Source of the DNA: an uncultured bacterium
Lineage (GTDB): Bacteria > CSSED10-310 > CALFER01
Length of the DNA: 64,000 nucleotides
Direction of reading: 5' to 3'
Assembly (NCBI GenBank): GCA_937951895.1
Contig: CALFER010000098.1
Location: 1 to 64,000, forward strand
Shown: positions 25,590 through 34,589 of the stretch, in pieces
Layout: each line of letters opens with the position of its first letter
How positions within the stretch are numbered: the stretch's first letter is position 1
Position numbers and translations under genes: made by a program
The notes under the pieces: model-generated
What the model was told of the DNA's origin: nothing
Database searches by the model: none
Seen by the model: only the letters and a program-made list of their open reading frames with translations

Positions 25590-26312
25590 ATGAAAGGTGT
25601 CATCCTCCAGCCCGGCTACATCCCCTGGCTCGGTTTCTTCAACCAGATGCTCCAGGCCGACCTGTTCATCTATCTCGATGATGTCCAGTACGACCGCCGA
25701 GGCTGGCGCAACCGCAACCGGATTCTCGGCCCCCGCGACCCGATCTGGCTGACGGTGCCGGTCATTCAGAAAGGTTTGTACCATCAACCCCTCAACTTGA
25801 CCCGGATCGACAACTCCTCGGACTGGGCATCCAAACACCTCACCAGTCTCCGTCATGCCTACAGCAAAACGCCCTGTTTCGCTCGCTATTTCCCGGACCT
25901 GGAACAGACGCTCAGACAGTCCTTCGATCTCCTCGTGGATCTCGATTACGCGCTCATCGATCTCATGCGACAATGGCTGGGTGTCTCGTGCCCGCTCAGG
26001 AAATCGTCCGACTTTTCACTTCATACCGACGATAAAACCGGCCGTCTGGTCGAACTGTGCATGATCAACGGTGTTACCGATTACATCAGCGGTCCGCTCT
26101 GCCGGAATTACATGGATGATTCGCAATTGACCGAAAATGGGATCACGCTGTGGCTGCACGAGTATCACCATCCGCAGTACAATCAGCGCCGCGAGCCGTT
26201 CGTTCCGTTTCTGTCGGCGCTCGATCTGCTGTTCTATGAAGGTCCGCAAAGCGGTCGGATCATCCGGGACGACGATGCGCTCGTCCGGTATGACCCGTCA
26301 TCGGTCAACTGA
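25590..26312 (+). CDS. WbqC-family protein
   Basis: A 240-residue member of the WbqC family, recognised by its N-terminal VILQPGYIPWLGFFNQ, IYLDDVQYDRRGWRNRNRI and WLTVPV segments and a GPLCRNYMD motif near residue 170. WbqC proteins occur in O-antigen and related gene clusters; the biochemical role is not settled. It is probably co-transcribed with the methyltransferase. Its last 8 bp overlap the 3' end of the convergent dnaJ gene. Confidence 0.9.
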   Translation: MKGVILQPGYIPWLGFFNQMLQADLFIYLDDVQYDRRGWRNRNRILGPRDPIWLTVPVIQKGLYHQPLNLTRIDNSSDWASKHLTSLRHAYSKTPCFARYFPDLEQTLRQSFDLLVDLDYALIDLMRQWLGVSCPLRKSSDFSLHTDDKTGRLVELCMINGVTDYISGPLCRNYMDDSQLTENGITLWLHEYHHPQYNQRREPFVPFLSALDLLFYEGPQSGRIIRDDDALVRYDPSSVN

Positions 26313-27423
26313 TCGATTCCTTGATCATCTCGAAAAGGCCCTTTTTCTTCGGAGGAATCACGGTTTCACCGCTTGTTTCAGCAAGTTCTCGAAACAGTTC
26401 TTCCTGCCGGGACGTCAGTTTCGAGGGCGTCACGACGATGGCGCGGATATGCAGGTCCCCCCGTCCGTATCCCCTCAGATTCTGAATTCCCTTGCCCTTG
26501 AGGGTGAACACGCTGTGAGTCTGGGTGCTCTTCGGGATGTCGAGTGAGTAGTCTCCGTCGAGTGTCGGCACGGTGATGGTGTCGCCCAAGGTGGCCTGCG
26601 CGAACGAAATCGGAATCTCGAAGTACACATCATCCCCCTGCCGCTGAAACCGTTCGTGCGGTTTGACTTTGATGACGACAAACAGGTCACCCGCCGGTCC
26701 GCCCATACTGCCGCTTTCGCCTTCACCGCGAAGCCGGACATGCGATCCGTTGTCAATGCCGGCGGGCAGTTTGATCGTCAGATTCTTCCGTGATTCGACC
26801 TTTCCGAGTCCCCGGCATTTTTCACAGGGGTTTTCGATCAACTCGCCGGTTCCCCGGCACCGGGGGCAAGGGCTGGACAAGACGAAAAATCCCTGTGTCC
26901 GCCGGATCTGTCCCGATCCCCGGCATTGCTGACAGGTCGTCGGCTGGGTGCCGGGACGCGCGCCCGATCCCTGGCAGTGGCTGCAGGTGCTGAGTTTTTC
27001 GACTTCGATTTCCCTGGACGCGCCCTGGACGGCTTCCATGAAGTCGATCGTCAGGTCGTATCGCAGATCTTCGCCCTTCTGCGGATAGCCCTTGCCGCCC
27101 CGGCGACTCGAACCGAAAAAATCGCCGAAAATGTCCCCGAATGACTCGAAGATCTCCTCGAAGCCGGTAAACGGCCGAAATCCGCTCCCCGACAATCCCT
27201 GATGACCGAATCGATCGTAGGCCTGACGCTTTTCAGGGTCTGATAGAACCTGGTAGGCTTCGGATATCTCTTTGAATGTCGATTCGGCGTTTTTGTCGCC
27301 CTGGTTCCTGTCCGGATGCCATTTCAACGCGAGTTTTCGATAGGCCTGCTTGATCTGCTGCGCGTCTGCCGACCGATCGATCCCGAGTACCTCGTAATAA
27401 TCACGTTTCTGATTGGGATTCAT
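26305..27423 (-). CDS. dnaJ: Chaperone DnaJ (second copy in operon)
   Basis: A complete 372-residue DnaJ. The J domain (RDYYEVLGIDRSADAQQIKQ, HPD in KWHPDRNQGD) is followed by a Gly/Phe-rich stretch and four zinc motifs (CSHCQGSG, CQQCRGSG, CPRCRGTG, CEKCRGLG). The C-terminal substrate-binding and dimer domains complete it. It stimulates DnaK ATPase and delivers substrates. ATG 27423 overlaps the hspR stop and has GGAGG upstream; a TTG at 27432 is less likely. It is last in the dnaK operon. Two full zinc-finger DnaJ proteins in one operon is unusual. Confidence 0.95.
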   Translation of the reverse strand: MNPNQKRDYYEVLGIDRSADAQQIKQAYRKLALKWHPDRNQGDKNAESTFKEISEAYQVLSDPEKRQAYDRFGHQGLSGSGFRPFTGFEEIFESFGDIFGDFFGSSRRGGKGYPQKGEDLRYDLTIDFMEAVQGASREIEVEKLSTCSHCQGSGARPGTQPTTCQQCRGSGQIRRTQGFFVLSSPCPRCRGTGELIENPCEKCRGLGKVESRKNLTIKLPAGIDNGSHVRLRGEGESGSMGGPAGDLFVVIKVKPHERFQRQGDDVYFEIPISFAQATLGDTITVPTLDGDYSLDIPKSTQTHSVFTLKGKGIQNLRGYGRGDLHIRAIVVTPSKLTSRQEELFRELAETSGETVIPPKKKGLFEMIKESIS

Positions 27424-27956
27424 CGTCTCCAATCCTCCAATTCATCGGCGAATCCATGCACGGCGCCGTTATGATCTGTGTTGCCTTCAGTACATGCAGC
27501 GCCGTGTGACCGACTCGGCGTTGGATCTGCATCAAGATCCACGCGCACAGATGAATGTCGCCGAGTTTCGCTGATGTCGAGGCATTTTACCAGATGCGAT
27601 TGGGATGTTTTGACCAGCGCCGGAGTCGGAGGATGTTGGGTATCCAGAAGAGTCTGGATGATGATTCCGGCTTCATACAACAGCTTGATCAGATTCTTCC
27701 GTTCATCCTGCAGATGCGCGATCTGCCGGTTCAGACGCAAAACAATCTCGACGCCCGACAGATTTACGCCCATATCCTGTGTGAGGTGAATGATCAGCTT
27801 GAGCGTTTCGATGTCGGCGTCCGTATACAGGCGGGTGTTCCCGGATGTTCGATGCGGCTTGATCAATCCCCGCTGCTCATACATGCGGATGGTTTGCTGA
27901 TTCAATCCCAGCATCGAGGAGACGATCCCGATGGAATAGCCTTTAATTGTTTCCAT
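27420..27956 (-). CDS. hspR: HspR-like MerR-family heat-shock repressor
   Basis: A 178-residue MerR-type regulator whose N-terminal half fits HspR: SIGIVSSMLGLNQQTIRMYE, RTSGNTRLYTDADIETL and GVNLSGVEIVL. HspR represses dnaK operons by binding HAIR inverted repeats with DnaK as co-repressor. The C-terminal ~70 residues are hydrophilic and not conserved in kind. It overlaps the first dnaJ by 14 bp (GGGAGG 7 nt before ATG) and the second by 4 bp. No clear HAIR site is seen at the dnaK promoter. Confidence 0.85.
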   Translation of the reverse strand: METIKGYSIGIVSSMLGLNQQTIRMYEQRGLIKPHRTSGNTRLYTDADIETLKLIIHLTQDMGVNLSGVEIVLRLNRQIAHLQDERKNLIKLLYEAGIIIQTLLDTQHPPTPALVKTSQSHLVKCLDISETRRHSSVRVDLDADPTPSRSHGAACTEGNTDHNGAVHGFADELEDWRR

Positions 27957-29067
27957 GGAATGCCTCCCGCGGACTCTGAGGGTTCAGGCGTTCGAATTCC
28001 CGGATCAGATTCTTGGAGGCCTCCGATAATCGTTCCGGTGTCACAACATGGACGATGACCATGAGATCCCCCGGTTTGCCGCCTTTGAGATCCGGGAACC
28101 CCTTGCCCGGCAAACGGAATGTCCGCTCGCTGGATGTCGATGGCGGTATGGTCAGTTTGCCGGATCCCACGACGAGAGGGATGGCGATGCGAGCGCCCAG
28201 GAGGGCTTCCGCGATCGTGATGGGAACATCCAGAAGCACGGTGTTGCCGTTGCGCCGGAAAATCGCATGCGGACGGACTTTGGTCGTGATGTAGAGATCA
28301 CCGGGCGGAGATCCGTTCTGCCCGGGTTTGCCCTGTCCGGCCAGACGGATCTTGGACCCCGAATCGACCCCGGCCGGAATCCTGACGGTGACGCGCCGGG
28401 ATCTGGCCACCGATCCCGAGCCGTGACAGGCGCTGCAGGCGGTCGAAGCCGATCGTCCGGTCCCCGAGCATTTCGGACACCGCTGTTTCATCGCCACCAT
28501 GCCGCGCTGGATCGTTTTCTGGCCTGTTCCCCTGCAATCCGGGCAGATTCCCGGATGAGACGCGCGCTGGGAACCGGTACCGGAACACGCGCCGCATCGC
28601 TCGTAACCCGGTATCGTGATCTCGGTGGAAATGCCCTGAAATGCATCCTCGAAGGAAATCTCGATCGAAGCATGCAGATCCTCGCCCTGCGAGGGCTGCG
28701 GCTCGGGTTGCGCACCCGGATACTCGTTCCGCGAAAACATATCCCGGAAAAAATCTCCGAATGAACCCCCGCCGTTTCCCGAAAACGAGCTGAAATCGAA
28801 ACCCGGGAAGGGATTCTGTGCCTGATGCGACCCGCCGGGGCCTTGAGAAAAAGGCGTATGTCCGAATTGATCGTAGGTTTTTCGCTTCTCGGGATCGTTC
28901 AAAACCTGATAGGCCTCCGAGATCTCCTTGAAGCGCTCTTCAGCCTGCTTGTTGCCCGGATTGACGTCCGGGTGAAACTTGCGCGCAAGCCGTCGGTACG
29001 CCTTTCGGATTTCGGATTCCGAAGCGTTTCGTTTGACACCGAGAACGTCGTAGAAGTCCTTTTTCAT
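27943..29067 (-). CDS. dnaJ: Chaperone DnaJ (first copy, after dnaK)
   Basis: A 374-residue DnaJ beginning MKKDFYDVLGVKRNASESE with HPD in KFHPDVNPGN. A long Gly/Ser/Phe/Pro region lies at 75-130, the four zinc motifs are CGACSGTG, CPDCRGTG, CPKCSGTG and CSACHGSG, and complete C-terminal domains follow. It is a co-chaperone of the DnaK encoded just upstream. It differs substantially in sequence from the second dnaJ, so this is not a recent duplication. No strong ribosome site is seen; a hairpin lies in the 63-bp gap to dnaK. Confidence 0.95.
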   Translation of the reverse strand: MKKDFYDVLGVKRNASESEIRKAYRRLARKFHPDVNPGNKQAEERFKEISEAYQVLNDPEKRKTYDQFGHTPFSQGPGGSHQAQNPFPGFDFSSFSGNGGGSFGDFFRDMFSRNEYPGAQPEPQPSQGEDLHASIEISFEDAFQGISTEITIPGYERCGACSGTGSQRASHPGICPDCRGTGQKTIQRGMVAMKQRCPKCSGTGRSASTACSACHGSGSVARSRRVTVRIPAGVDSGSKIRLAGQGKPGQNGSPPGDLYITTKVRPHAIFRRNGNTVLLDVPITIAEALLGARIAIPLVVGSGKLTIPPSTSSERTFRLPGKGFPDLKGGKPGDLMVIVHVVTPERLSEASKNLIREFERLNPQSPREAFHGNN

Positions 29068-29077
29068 AGTCTGATCC

Positions 29078-29108
29078 GAAGCCGGAGATCAGGGGGATCC
29101 CCGGCTTC
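29078..29108 (-). promoter_or_regulatory. Intercistronic hairpin between dnaK and dnaJ
   Basis: GAAGCCGGAGATC and GATCCCCGGCTTC pair over 13 positions with one mismatch around a 5-nt loop, 10 bp upstream of the dnaJ start. There is no U-run after it, so it is more likely an mRNA processing, stability or partial attenuation element than a full terminator. Confidence 0.55.
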
Positions 29109-29130
29109 GCTTTCAATGTCGCTTGTACGA

Positions 29131-31035
29131 TTACTTCGTTTCTTCAAACTCGGCATCCACTACATTGCCGTCCTGGGAGGGTCCCGGGGCCGGCCCCGCG
29201 CCCGGATCGGACGGCTGCGATGCACTCCGCTGCTTCTGCGCTTCCCGATACATGATCTCGGCCAGCTTGTGCGAACTCTGAGTCAGATTCTTGATGCCGG
29301 CCTCGATCTGTACCTTGTCACCGGACTCGATCGCCTTCTTCAGTTCGGCAATCGCGGATTCGATCGCCGAGATATCGCCGGCGGGGATCTTGTCGCGGTT
29401 CTCATCGAGTGTCTTCTGCGTCGAATAGATCAAACCGTCCGCCTGATTGCGGATGTCGATCAGTTCGCGTTTCTTCTGATCGTCGTCACTGTTCCGCTCG
29501 GCATCGTTCACCATCCGGTTGATCTCGTCCTTGGTCAGCCCGGACGAAGCCGTGATGGTGATCTGCTGTTCTTTGCCTGTCGCGAGATCCTTTGCGGAGA
29601 CATTGACGATCCCGTTGGCATCGATGTCGAAGGATACTTCGACCTGCGGCATGCCGCGCGGCGCGGGGGGGATGCCGACGAGATGGAACTTCGAGAGCGT
29701 CCGGTTGTCGGCCGCCATGGGACGTTCACCCTGCAGAACATGGATCTCAACCGATGTCTGATTGTCCGCCGCAGTCGTGAAGAGTTCGCTTTTCCGGGTC
29801 GGGATCGTGGTGTTGCGCTCGATCAGCCGGGTCATGACACCACCGAGTGTTTCGATGCCCAGCGAAAGCGGGGTGACATCGAGCAACAGGACATCTTTGA
29901 CATCGCCGGCCAGAACGCCACCCTGAACTCCGGCGCCGATCGCGACGACTTCATCCGGGTTGACGCCTTTGTGCGGTTCCTTTCCGAAAAATTCACGGAC
30001 GAGCTGCTGAACGCGCGGGATGCGGGTCGATCCGCCCACGAGCACGACTTCGTCGATCTTGTCCGGTGTGAGTCGCGCGTCTTCGAGAGCGCGGCGGCAG
30101 GGGCCGAGTGATTTCTGGAGGAGATCCTCAACGAGCGATTCGAATTTGGCGCGCGTGAGTTTCATCGTGAGATGTTTGGGGCCCGAGGAATCCCCGGAGA
30201 TAAAGGGGAGATTGATTTCCGTCTCCTTCACCGTCGACAGCTCGATCTTCGCCTTCTCGGCGGCTTCCTTCAACCGCTGCAGGGCCATGAGATCCTTCGA
30301 CAGATCAATACCCTGGTCTTTCTTGAACTCAGAGATGATCCATTCGAGAATCCGGTGGTCGATATTGTCGCCGCCCAGATGCGTGTCGCCGTTCGTCGCC
30401 TTGACCTCAACGACCTGATCGCCGACTTCGAGAATCGAGATGTCGAAGGTGCCGCCGCCAAAATCATACACGGCGATGGTCTGGTCGACTTTCTTGTCGA
30501 GGCCATACGCGAGAGCGGCCGCGGTCGGTTCGTTGATGATCCGCTCGACATCGAGACCGGCGATTTTCCCCGCGTCCTTCGTTGCCTGCCGCTGCGCATC
30601 GTTGAAATAGGCCGGTACGGTGATCACGGCACGCGAGATTTTTTCCCCCAGATACTCTTCGGCGGATTGCTTCATTTTCTGAAGTACCATGGCCGAAATC
30701 TCGGGCGGACTGTACTGCTTGCCGTCAATCTCGACACGCGCATCCCCGTTGCTGCCCGAAACAACCCGATAGTTCACCATCCGCATCTCTTCGGCAATCT
30801 CGTCGAATCGACGCCCCATGAAACGCTTGATCGACGAAATCGTCTTGTCGGGGTTGGTGACAGACTGCCGTTTGGCGACCTGACCGACCACCCGCGTCCC
30901 ATCCTTCAGAAATCCGACGACGGACGGGGTGGTGCGCGCGCCTTCCGAATTCGTGATGACAACCGGTTCGCCGCCTTCCATGACAGCGACACAGGAGTTT
31001 GTCGTTCCTAAATCTATTCCGATTACCTTACTCAT
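29131..31035 (-). CDS. dnaK: Chaperone DnaK (Hsp70)
   Basis: A 634-residue Hsp70. It begins MSKVIGIDLGTTNSCVAVME and contains the IINEPTAAALAYGLD, IAVYDFGGGTFDISIL and VLVGGSTRIPRVQ phosphate/adenosine motifs. The DVTPLSLGIETLGG linker and substrate-binding domain follow, with a Gly/Pro/Gln-rich tail ending DAEFEE. ATP-driven folding of nascent and stress-damaged proteins. ATG 31035 has GGAGGG 6-8 nt upstream; the frame extends to 31119 without support. First gene of dnaK-dnaJ-hspR-dnaJ; grpE is not in the operon. Confidence 0.98.
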   Translation of the reverse strand: MSKVIGIDLGTTNSCVAVMEGGEPVVITNSEGARTTPSVVGFLKDGTRVVGQVAKRQSVTNPDKTISSIKRFMGRRFDEIAEEMRMVNYRVVSGSNGDARVEIDGKQYSPPEISAMVLQKMKQSAEEYLGEKISRAVITVPAYFNDAQRQATKDAGKIAGLDVERIINEPTAAALAYGLDKKVDQTIAVYDFGGGTFDISILEVGDQVVEVKATNGDTHLGGDNIDHRILEWIISEFKKDQGIDLSKDLMALQRLKEAAEKAKIELSTVKETEINLPFISGDSSGPKHLTMKLTRAKFESLVEDLLQKSLGPCRRALEDARLTPDKIDEVVLVGGSTRIPRVQQLVREFFGKEPHKGVNPDEVVAIGAGVQGGVLAGDVKDVLLLDVTPLSLGIETLGGVMTRLIERNTTIPTRKSELFTTAADNQTSVEIHVLQGERPMAADNRTLSKFHLVGIPPAPRGMPQVEVSFDIDANGIVNVSAKDLATGKEQQITITASSGLTKDEINRMVNDAERNSDDDQKKRELIDIRNQADGLIYSTQKTLDENRDKIPAGDISAIESAIAELKKAIESGDKVQIEAGIKNLTQSSHKLAEIMYREAQKQRSASQPSDPGAGPAPGPSQDGNVVDAEFEETK

Positions 31036-31060
31036 GTTCAGCCCTCCTATGGCAACTCCT

Positions 31061-31089
31061 AATATAAAATCTGAGCATGATGTTGTCAA
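31061..31089 (-). promoter_or_regulatory. Sigma-70-type promoter of dnaK
   Basis: On the minus strand a perfect TTGACA lies 17 nt from TATATT, about 25 nt before the dnaK ATG. The -35 box overlaps the stop codon of the upstream peptidase gene. CTCAA and CTTGA half-sites flank the -35 but in the opposite order to a HAIR operator. Confidence 0.75.
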
Positions 31090-32252
31090 GTAATTTGTTT
31101 GAGATGACAGGTGTTCCATGCGGCGATCAACGCGTACACCAGTCGGCTCCCATCTTCCAGGTCCCGTATCGTCACGTATTCCTCCAGACTGTGCACCTTG
31201 CTCTGCCCGGTCCCCAGTATTACCGTCGCGATCCCGTGCTCGTTGAACACATTCGCATCGCTGCCGCCCATCTTCTCCTGAACCACGCCCGTCCTTCCAA
31301 TCGCCGCGATCGCCTCCCGGCTGACATGAACCACCGGATGGCTCTCCGGAATGGAAAACCCGTTGAATTCACGATCCTTCACAAAAGTCACTCGCGGCGG
31401 ATGCGCTGATCCGGGATGGGTACGCAGATACGATTCGATCGCATCGTCGAATGTCGTCTCGACCTGCCGCACCAACTTTTCGAGCGTTTTCTCGTCATGA
31501 CTGCGGATCTCGATTTCAGTCTCGCAACGGTCCGCGACGATGTTCCGGGCCCTGCCTCCCCGGATCGACCCGATATTGATTGTCGTTCGCTCATCGATCT
31601 TCCCCTGCGGCAGCCTCGCGAGTGCTTGCGCGCAGATCTGCACGGCGTTGACGCCCGATTCCGGATTGACTCCCGAGTGCGATGCATGCCCGAGCACCGT
31701 CACGTCGATCGCTTCGTATCCCGGTGCGGCGGTGATGATCGCACCCAGACCGCTCGAATCCAGCGAATACCCGTGCCGAGCCTCGATCAGCCCGTAATCG
31801 CAGTGTTTGGCCCCGAGCAACCCGATTTCCTCGCACACCGTCAGCAGGATCTCGATGCGTCCGTGTGCAACCCCCTCATCATGGATCCGCAGCATGCCAT
31901 CCAGAATCGCTGCCAGCCCTGCCCGGTTGTCCGCTCCGAGAATCGTCGTTCCGTCGCTGGTAATCACGCCGTCGCGGATGAGGGGCCTGATCGATCTGCC
32001 CGGGACGACGGTATCGAGATGCGAATTGAGCATGAGTGGAGGAATACCCGCCCGGGTCGCTTCGAAAACGGCGATCACGTTCCCCGTATCCGCTCCGCAG
32101 CGTTCGCCGGCCCCGTCGATCGTCACCCGCGCACCGATACGTTCGAGCCATTCGGAGCAGTATCGGGCGGTCGCCCGCTCGTTGCGCGATTCGCCGTCGA
32201 TCGCCACCATCTCCAGAAATCTCGAGACAACACCCGCGAATGTCTCCGTCAT
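31086..32252 (-). CDS. M20-family metallopeptidase (PepT-like)
   Basis: A 388-residue zinc peptidase of the M20/PepT group. Metal-binding segments include LMLNSHLDTVVPG, ILGADNRAGLAAIL, the TVCEEIGLLGAKH Glu-Glu motif and a C-terminal MGGSDANVFNEHGIATVILG with a further ligand region at KVHSLEEYV. The dimerisation domain sits between. It would cleave di- or tripeptides in the cytoplasm. ATG 32252 has AGGAG 9 nt upstream; the frame upstream has none. The 3' end overlaps the dnaK promoter, so read-through into dnaK is possible. Confidence 0.9.
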   Translation of the reverse strand: MTETFAGVVSRFLEMVAIDGESRNERATARYCSEWLERIGARVTIDGAGERCGADTGNVIAVFEATRAGIPPLMLNSHLDTVVPGRSIRPLIRDGVITSDGTTILGADNRAGLAAILDGMLRIHDEGVAHGRIEILLTVCEEIGLLGAKHCDYGLIEARHGYSLDSSGLGAIITAAPGYEAIDVTVLGHASHSGVNPESGVNAVQICAQALARLPQGKIDERTTINIGSIRGGRARNIVADRCETEIEIRSHDEKTLEKLVRQVETTFDDAIESYLRTHPGSAHPPRVTFVKDREFNGFSIPESHPVVHVSREAIAAIGRTGVVQEKMGGSDANVFNEHGIATVILGTGQSKVHSLEEYVTIRDLEDGSRLVYALIAAWNTCHLKQIT

Positions 32253-32339
32253 CCGATCATCTCCTTGTGGTGATTTTTTCGAGAAACCTCTATGATCGTC
32301 TCCGGTTCGCCCGCTGATGAGGTCCGGAATCAACGCACC

Positions 32340-34103
32340 ATGACGACTCGAAACATCGGTTTAAACACAAGCTGCCTCGTTTTTCTAGTGACCTTCGGGC
32401 TGTTCGTCAAGACGAATTGCCCGGTGGTGTATGTCGGTGATTCCGGTGAACTCACCGCAGCCGCCCATGTCCTGGGTGTCGCGCATCCCTCCGGCTACCC
32501 GCTCTACGTTCTGCTTGTGAAAGCCATGCAGTTGCTGCCCGTCGCATCGATCGTCGCCCGCTCGAACCTTTTCTCGGCCCTGACCACCGCCCTGGCCGCC
32601 TCTGTTTTCGTCAACCTCTTTCACATTCTCGGCGTCCGCCGACTGCTCTCGGTCGCGCTCAGCTTCCTGATCGTTCTGTCGAGTGTCATCTGGTCCGAGG
32701 CGACGGTTGCGCGCGTGTATGGACTCAATCTCCTATTCACGGTGCTGCTTCTGCGTGCCGCTTTCACCCGCCGCGTGTCGTTCCGCAACCTCCTGCTGTT
32801 CGCACTCGTCGCCGGTCTCGCGCTGGCCAACCACCTCCAGTCCCTCTTCACGGTCGTGCCCGCGGGGCTGTTTCTCTTGCTGCGATCCCGCTCGATCCTG
32901 ACCGTTTCGCGACTCGGAACAATGCTGTTGCCGGTGCTCATCGGCCTTTCGGTCTATCTCGAAATGCCGATCCGTTCCTCGGTCGATCCGGTGGTGGATT
33001 GGCGGAATCCCGAGACTTTCGATGCGTTCATGTCGTCGATATCACGGCGCGATTACTGGAAAAACGCCGCGGGAATCTCGGAAAACACCCTCTATGATGA
33101 GGGGTTGAATCTCGTTCAGATCCTCGAGAAACAGTATCCTGTCTGGGTGCTGCTGCTCGCAGTCTGCGGGTGGTTCGTCCTTCTCATTCGTCGCCCGGAC
33201 TTCGCGGCTGTCGTCATCCTCAATGCAATCGGAAACACGGTCATGCTGGCGCGGCACGGCAGCCGGTACGACCTGTTCGGAACGGATCGTTATCACATTC
33301 CCTTCATTGTCTGCTTTTTTCTCGGGTTGACCGGAATCGGTTACCTGCTCAGTATCCGCCGCAGTGTCTGGATGCGATGGATCGGCGGTGCGCTGGCCAT
33401 CATCACACTGATCGGTCTGCCGGTTCGGAATGATGAATCCGGTGATCGATCCGGAGCGTTCGTTGCGGACGATCTGGCGTTCAATCTGCAGGCGCTTCTG
33501 CCGCACGGATCCACGGTGTTTCTCTACGCGGACGGCGAGTTGTTCCCGATGGCGTGTCTTCGGATCACCGAGCGCTTTCGGGACGATCTGATGTTGATTG
33601 ACCGCACGGGGAGTATCTTTCAGGTTTCACAGCCCCTGGCATTTCCGAAGCTGAAGAATTCGCCGGAACGGGCGATGATCGAAGAGGCGTTGATCGATCG
33701 GAATCCGGATCATTCCTACTGCTCGTTTGTTCTCAATGAGACCGCCATGACGCGCTATACGCCGATCCCGCACGGATTCATCTACCGGTTCGTTCCGCTC
33801 AACTGGAAGATCCAGCCGCTCCCCGAGCCTCCGAAGTTTGCGCGCAACAGACCCATGACTCCGGTCGTGGAAAACGATCACATGGTCAGGCTCATTATTG
33901 ACGAGATGTACATCCCGGGATCGCGGAGCTACTTCACCTTCGGGAATCTGGTCCGGACGGCGGGATACTTCACGGAGCGGCTCGAAACGGGGAAAGGATC
34001 CCCGGCCGATGCGCTGGCGCTTGCTGAGTTGTACACCCGCGCGAATCTCAAAGGGGGATCCCGTTACTACCGCCAATTGGCGCAACAGATGCAAGTCGAT
34101 TGA
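32340..34103 (+). CDS. DUF2723 membrane protein (O-mannosyltransferase-like)
   Basis: A 587-residue multi-spanning protein of the DUF2723/TMEM260 type, related to GT-C protein O-mannosyltransferases. The diagnostic N-terminal motif is GDSGELTAAAHVLGVAHPSG, with the catalytic-type Asp/Glu in the first periplasmic loop. About ten membrane segments follow, then a soluble C-terminal part of ~200 residues. It would transfer a lipid-linked sugar to secreted proteins; the sugar and target are unknown. ATG 32340 lies just before the first membrane helix; ATG 32292 is an alternative. Neither has a good ribosome site. Confidence 0.85.
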   Translation: MTTRNIGLNTSCLVFLVTFGLFVKTNCPVVYVGDSGELTAAAHVLGVAHPSGYPLYVLLVKAMQLLPVASIVARSNLFSALTTALAASVFVNLFHILGVRRLLSVALSFLIVLSSVIWSEATVARVYGLNLLFTVLLLRAAFTRRVSFRNLLLFALVAGLALANHLQSLFTVVPAGLFLLLRSRSILTVSRLGTMLLPVLIGLSVYLEMPIRSSVDPVVDWRNPETFDAFMSSISRRDYWKNAAGISENTLYDEGLNLVQILEKQYPVWVLLLAVCGWFVLLIRRPDFAAVVILNAIGNTVMLARHGSRYDLFGTDRYHIPFIVCFFLGLTGIGYLLSIRRSVWMRWIGGALAIITLIGLPVRNDESGDRSGAFVADDLAFNLQALLPHGSTVFLYADGELFPMACLRITERFRDDLMLIDRTGSIFQVSQPLAFPKLKNSPERAMIEEALIDRNPDHSYCSFVLNETAMTRYTPIPHGFIYRFVPLNWKIQPLPEPPKFARNRPMTPVVENDHMVRLIIDEMYIPGSRSYFTFGNLVRTAGYFTERLETGKGSPADALALAELYTRANLKGGSRYYRQLAQQMQVD

Positions 34104-34124
34104 TTTCGCGATAAGATCGGAAGT

Positions 34125-34503
34125 GCGGGTCGGAGCAGACCAGGCGATCGCGTGCGGTGACGTGCGAGGAAAGTCCGGGCTCCACAGGACAGGATGCTGG
34201 GTAATCCCCAGGGAGGGTGACCTCACGGACAGTGCAACAGAAAGCAAACCGCCGATGGTCCCTCACGGGAATCAGGCAAGGGTGAAACGGTGAGGTAAGA
34301 GCTTACCAGCATTCCGAGCAATCGGGATGGCTTTGAAAACCCCATCCGGAGCAAGGCCAAATAGAGAAGCGCCTGAGGGCGGTCCGCTCGATGCTTCCGG
34401 GTAGGCTGCTAGAGGCCTGGAGCGATTCAGGTCCCAGAGGAATGATCGCCGCCTGGAAACAGGAACAGAACCCGGCTTATGGAACGCTCCGATCCGCTTT
34501 TTT
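34125..34503 (+). ncRNA. rnpB: RNase P RNA, bacterial class A
   Basis: Catalytic RNA of RNase P, which trims the 5' ends of tRNA precursors. Conserved blocks are present in order: GAGGAAAGTCCGGGCTCC near 34170, ACAGAAAGC, GGTAAGAGCTTACC, AGGCCAAATAGAGAAGC, GGGTAGGCTGCTAGAGGC, and ACAGAACCCGGCTTA near 34465. The P1 helix is formed by GCGGGTCGGAGC (34125-34136) and GCTCCGATCCGC (34486-34497). Six Ts follow, so P1 may also terminate transcription. Ends are set by P1 and are approximate. Confidence 0.95.
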
Positions 34504-34589
34504 ATCCCGGGTTGAAATTTCCTGTTGTCGCGCGTCGGCGATTCAGGATACACTGGATGAATGAACTTCAACCGTTTCTGGAGATTGAC

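Noticed and set aside
28825..30111. 428-codon plus-strand frame across dnaJ and dnaK
   Set aside because: Antisense to two unmistakable genes; Arg/Gly-rich shadow with no domain and no ribosome site.
30172..31011. 279-codon plus-strand frame inside dnaK
   Set aside because: Complement of the conserved dnaK coding sequence; low-stop high-GC shadow.
31416..32273. Plus-strand frames antisense to the M20 peptidase
   Set aside because: The peptidase has metal-binding motifs and a good start; the opposite frames have neither.
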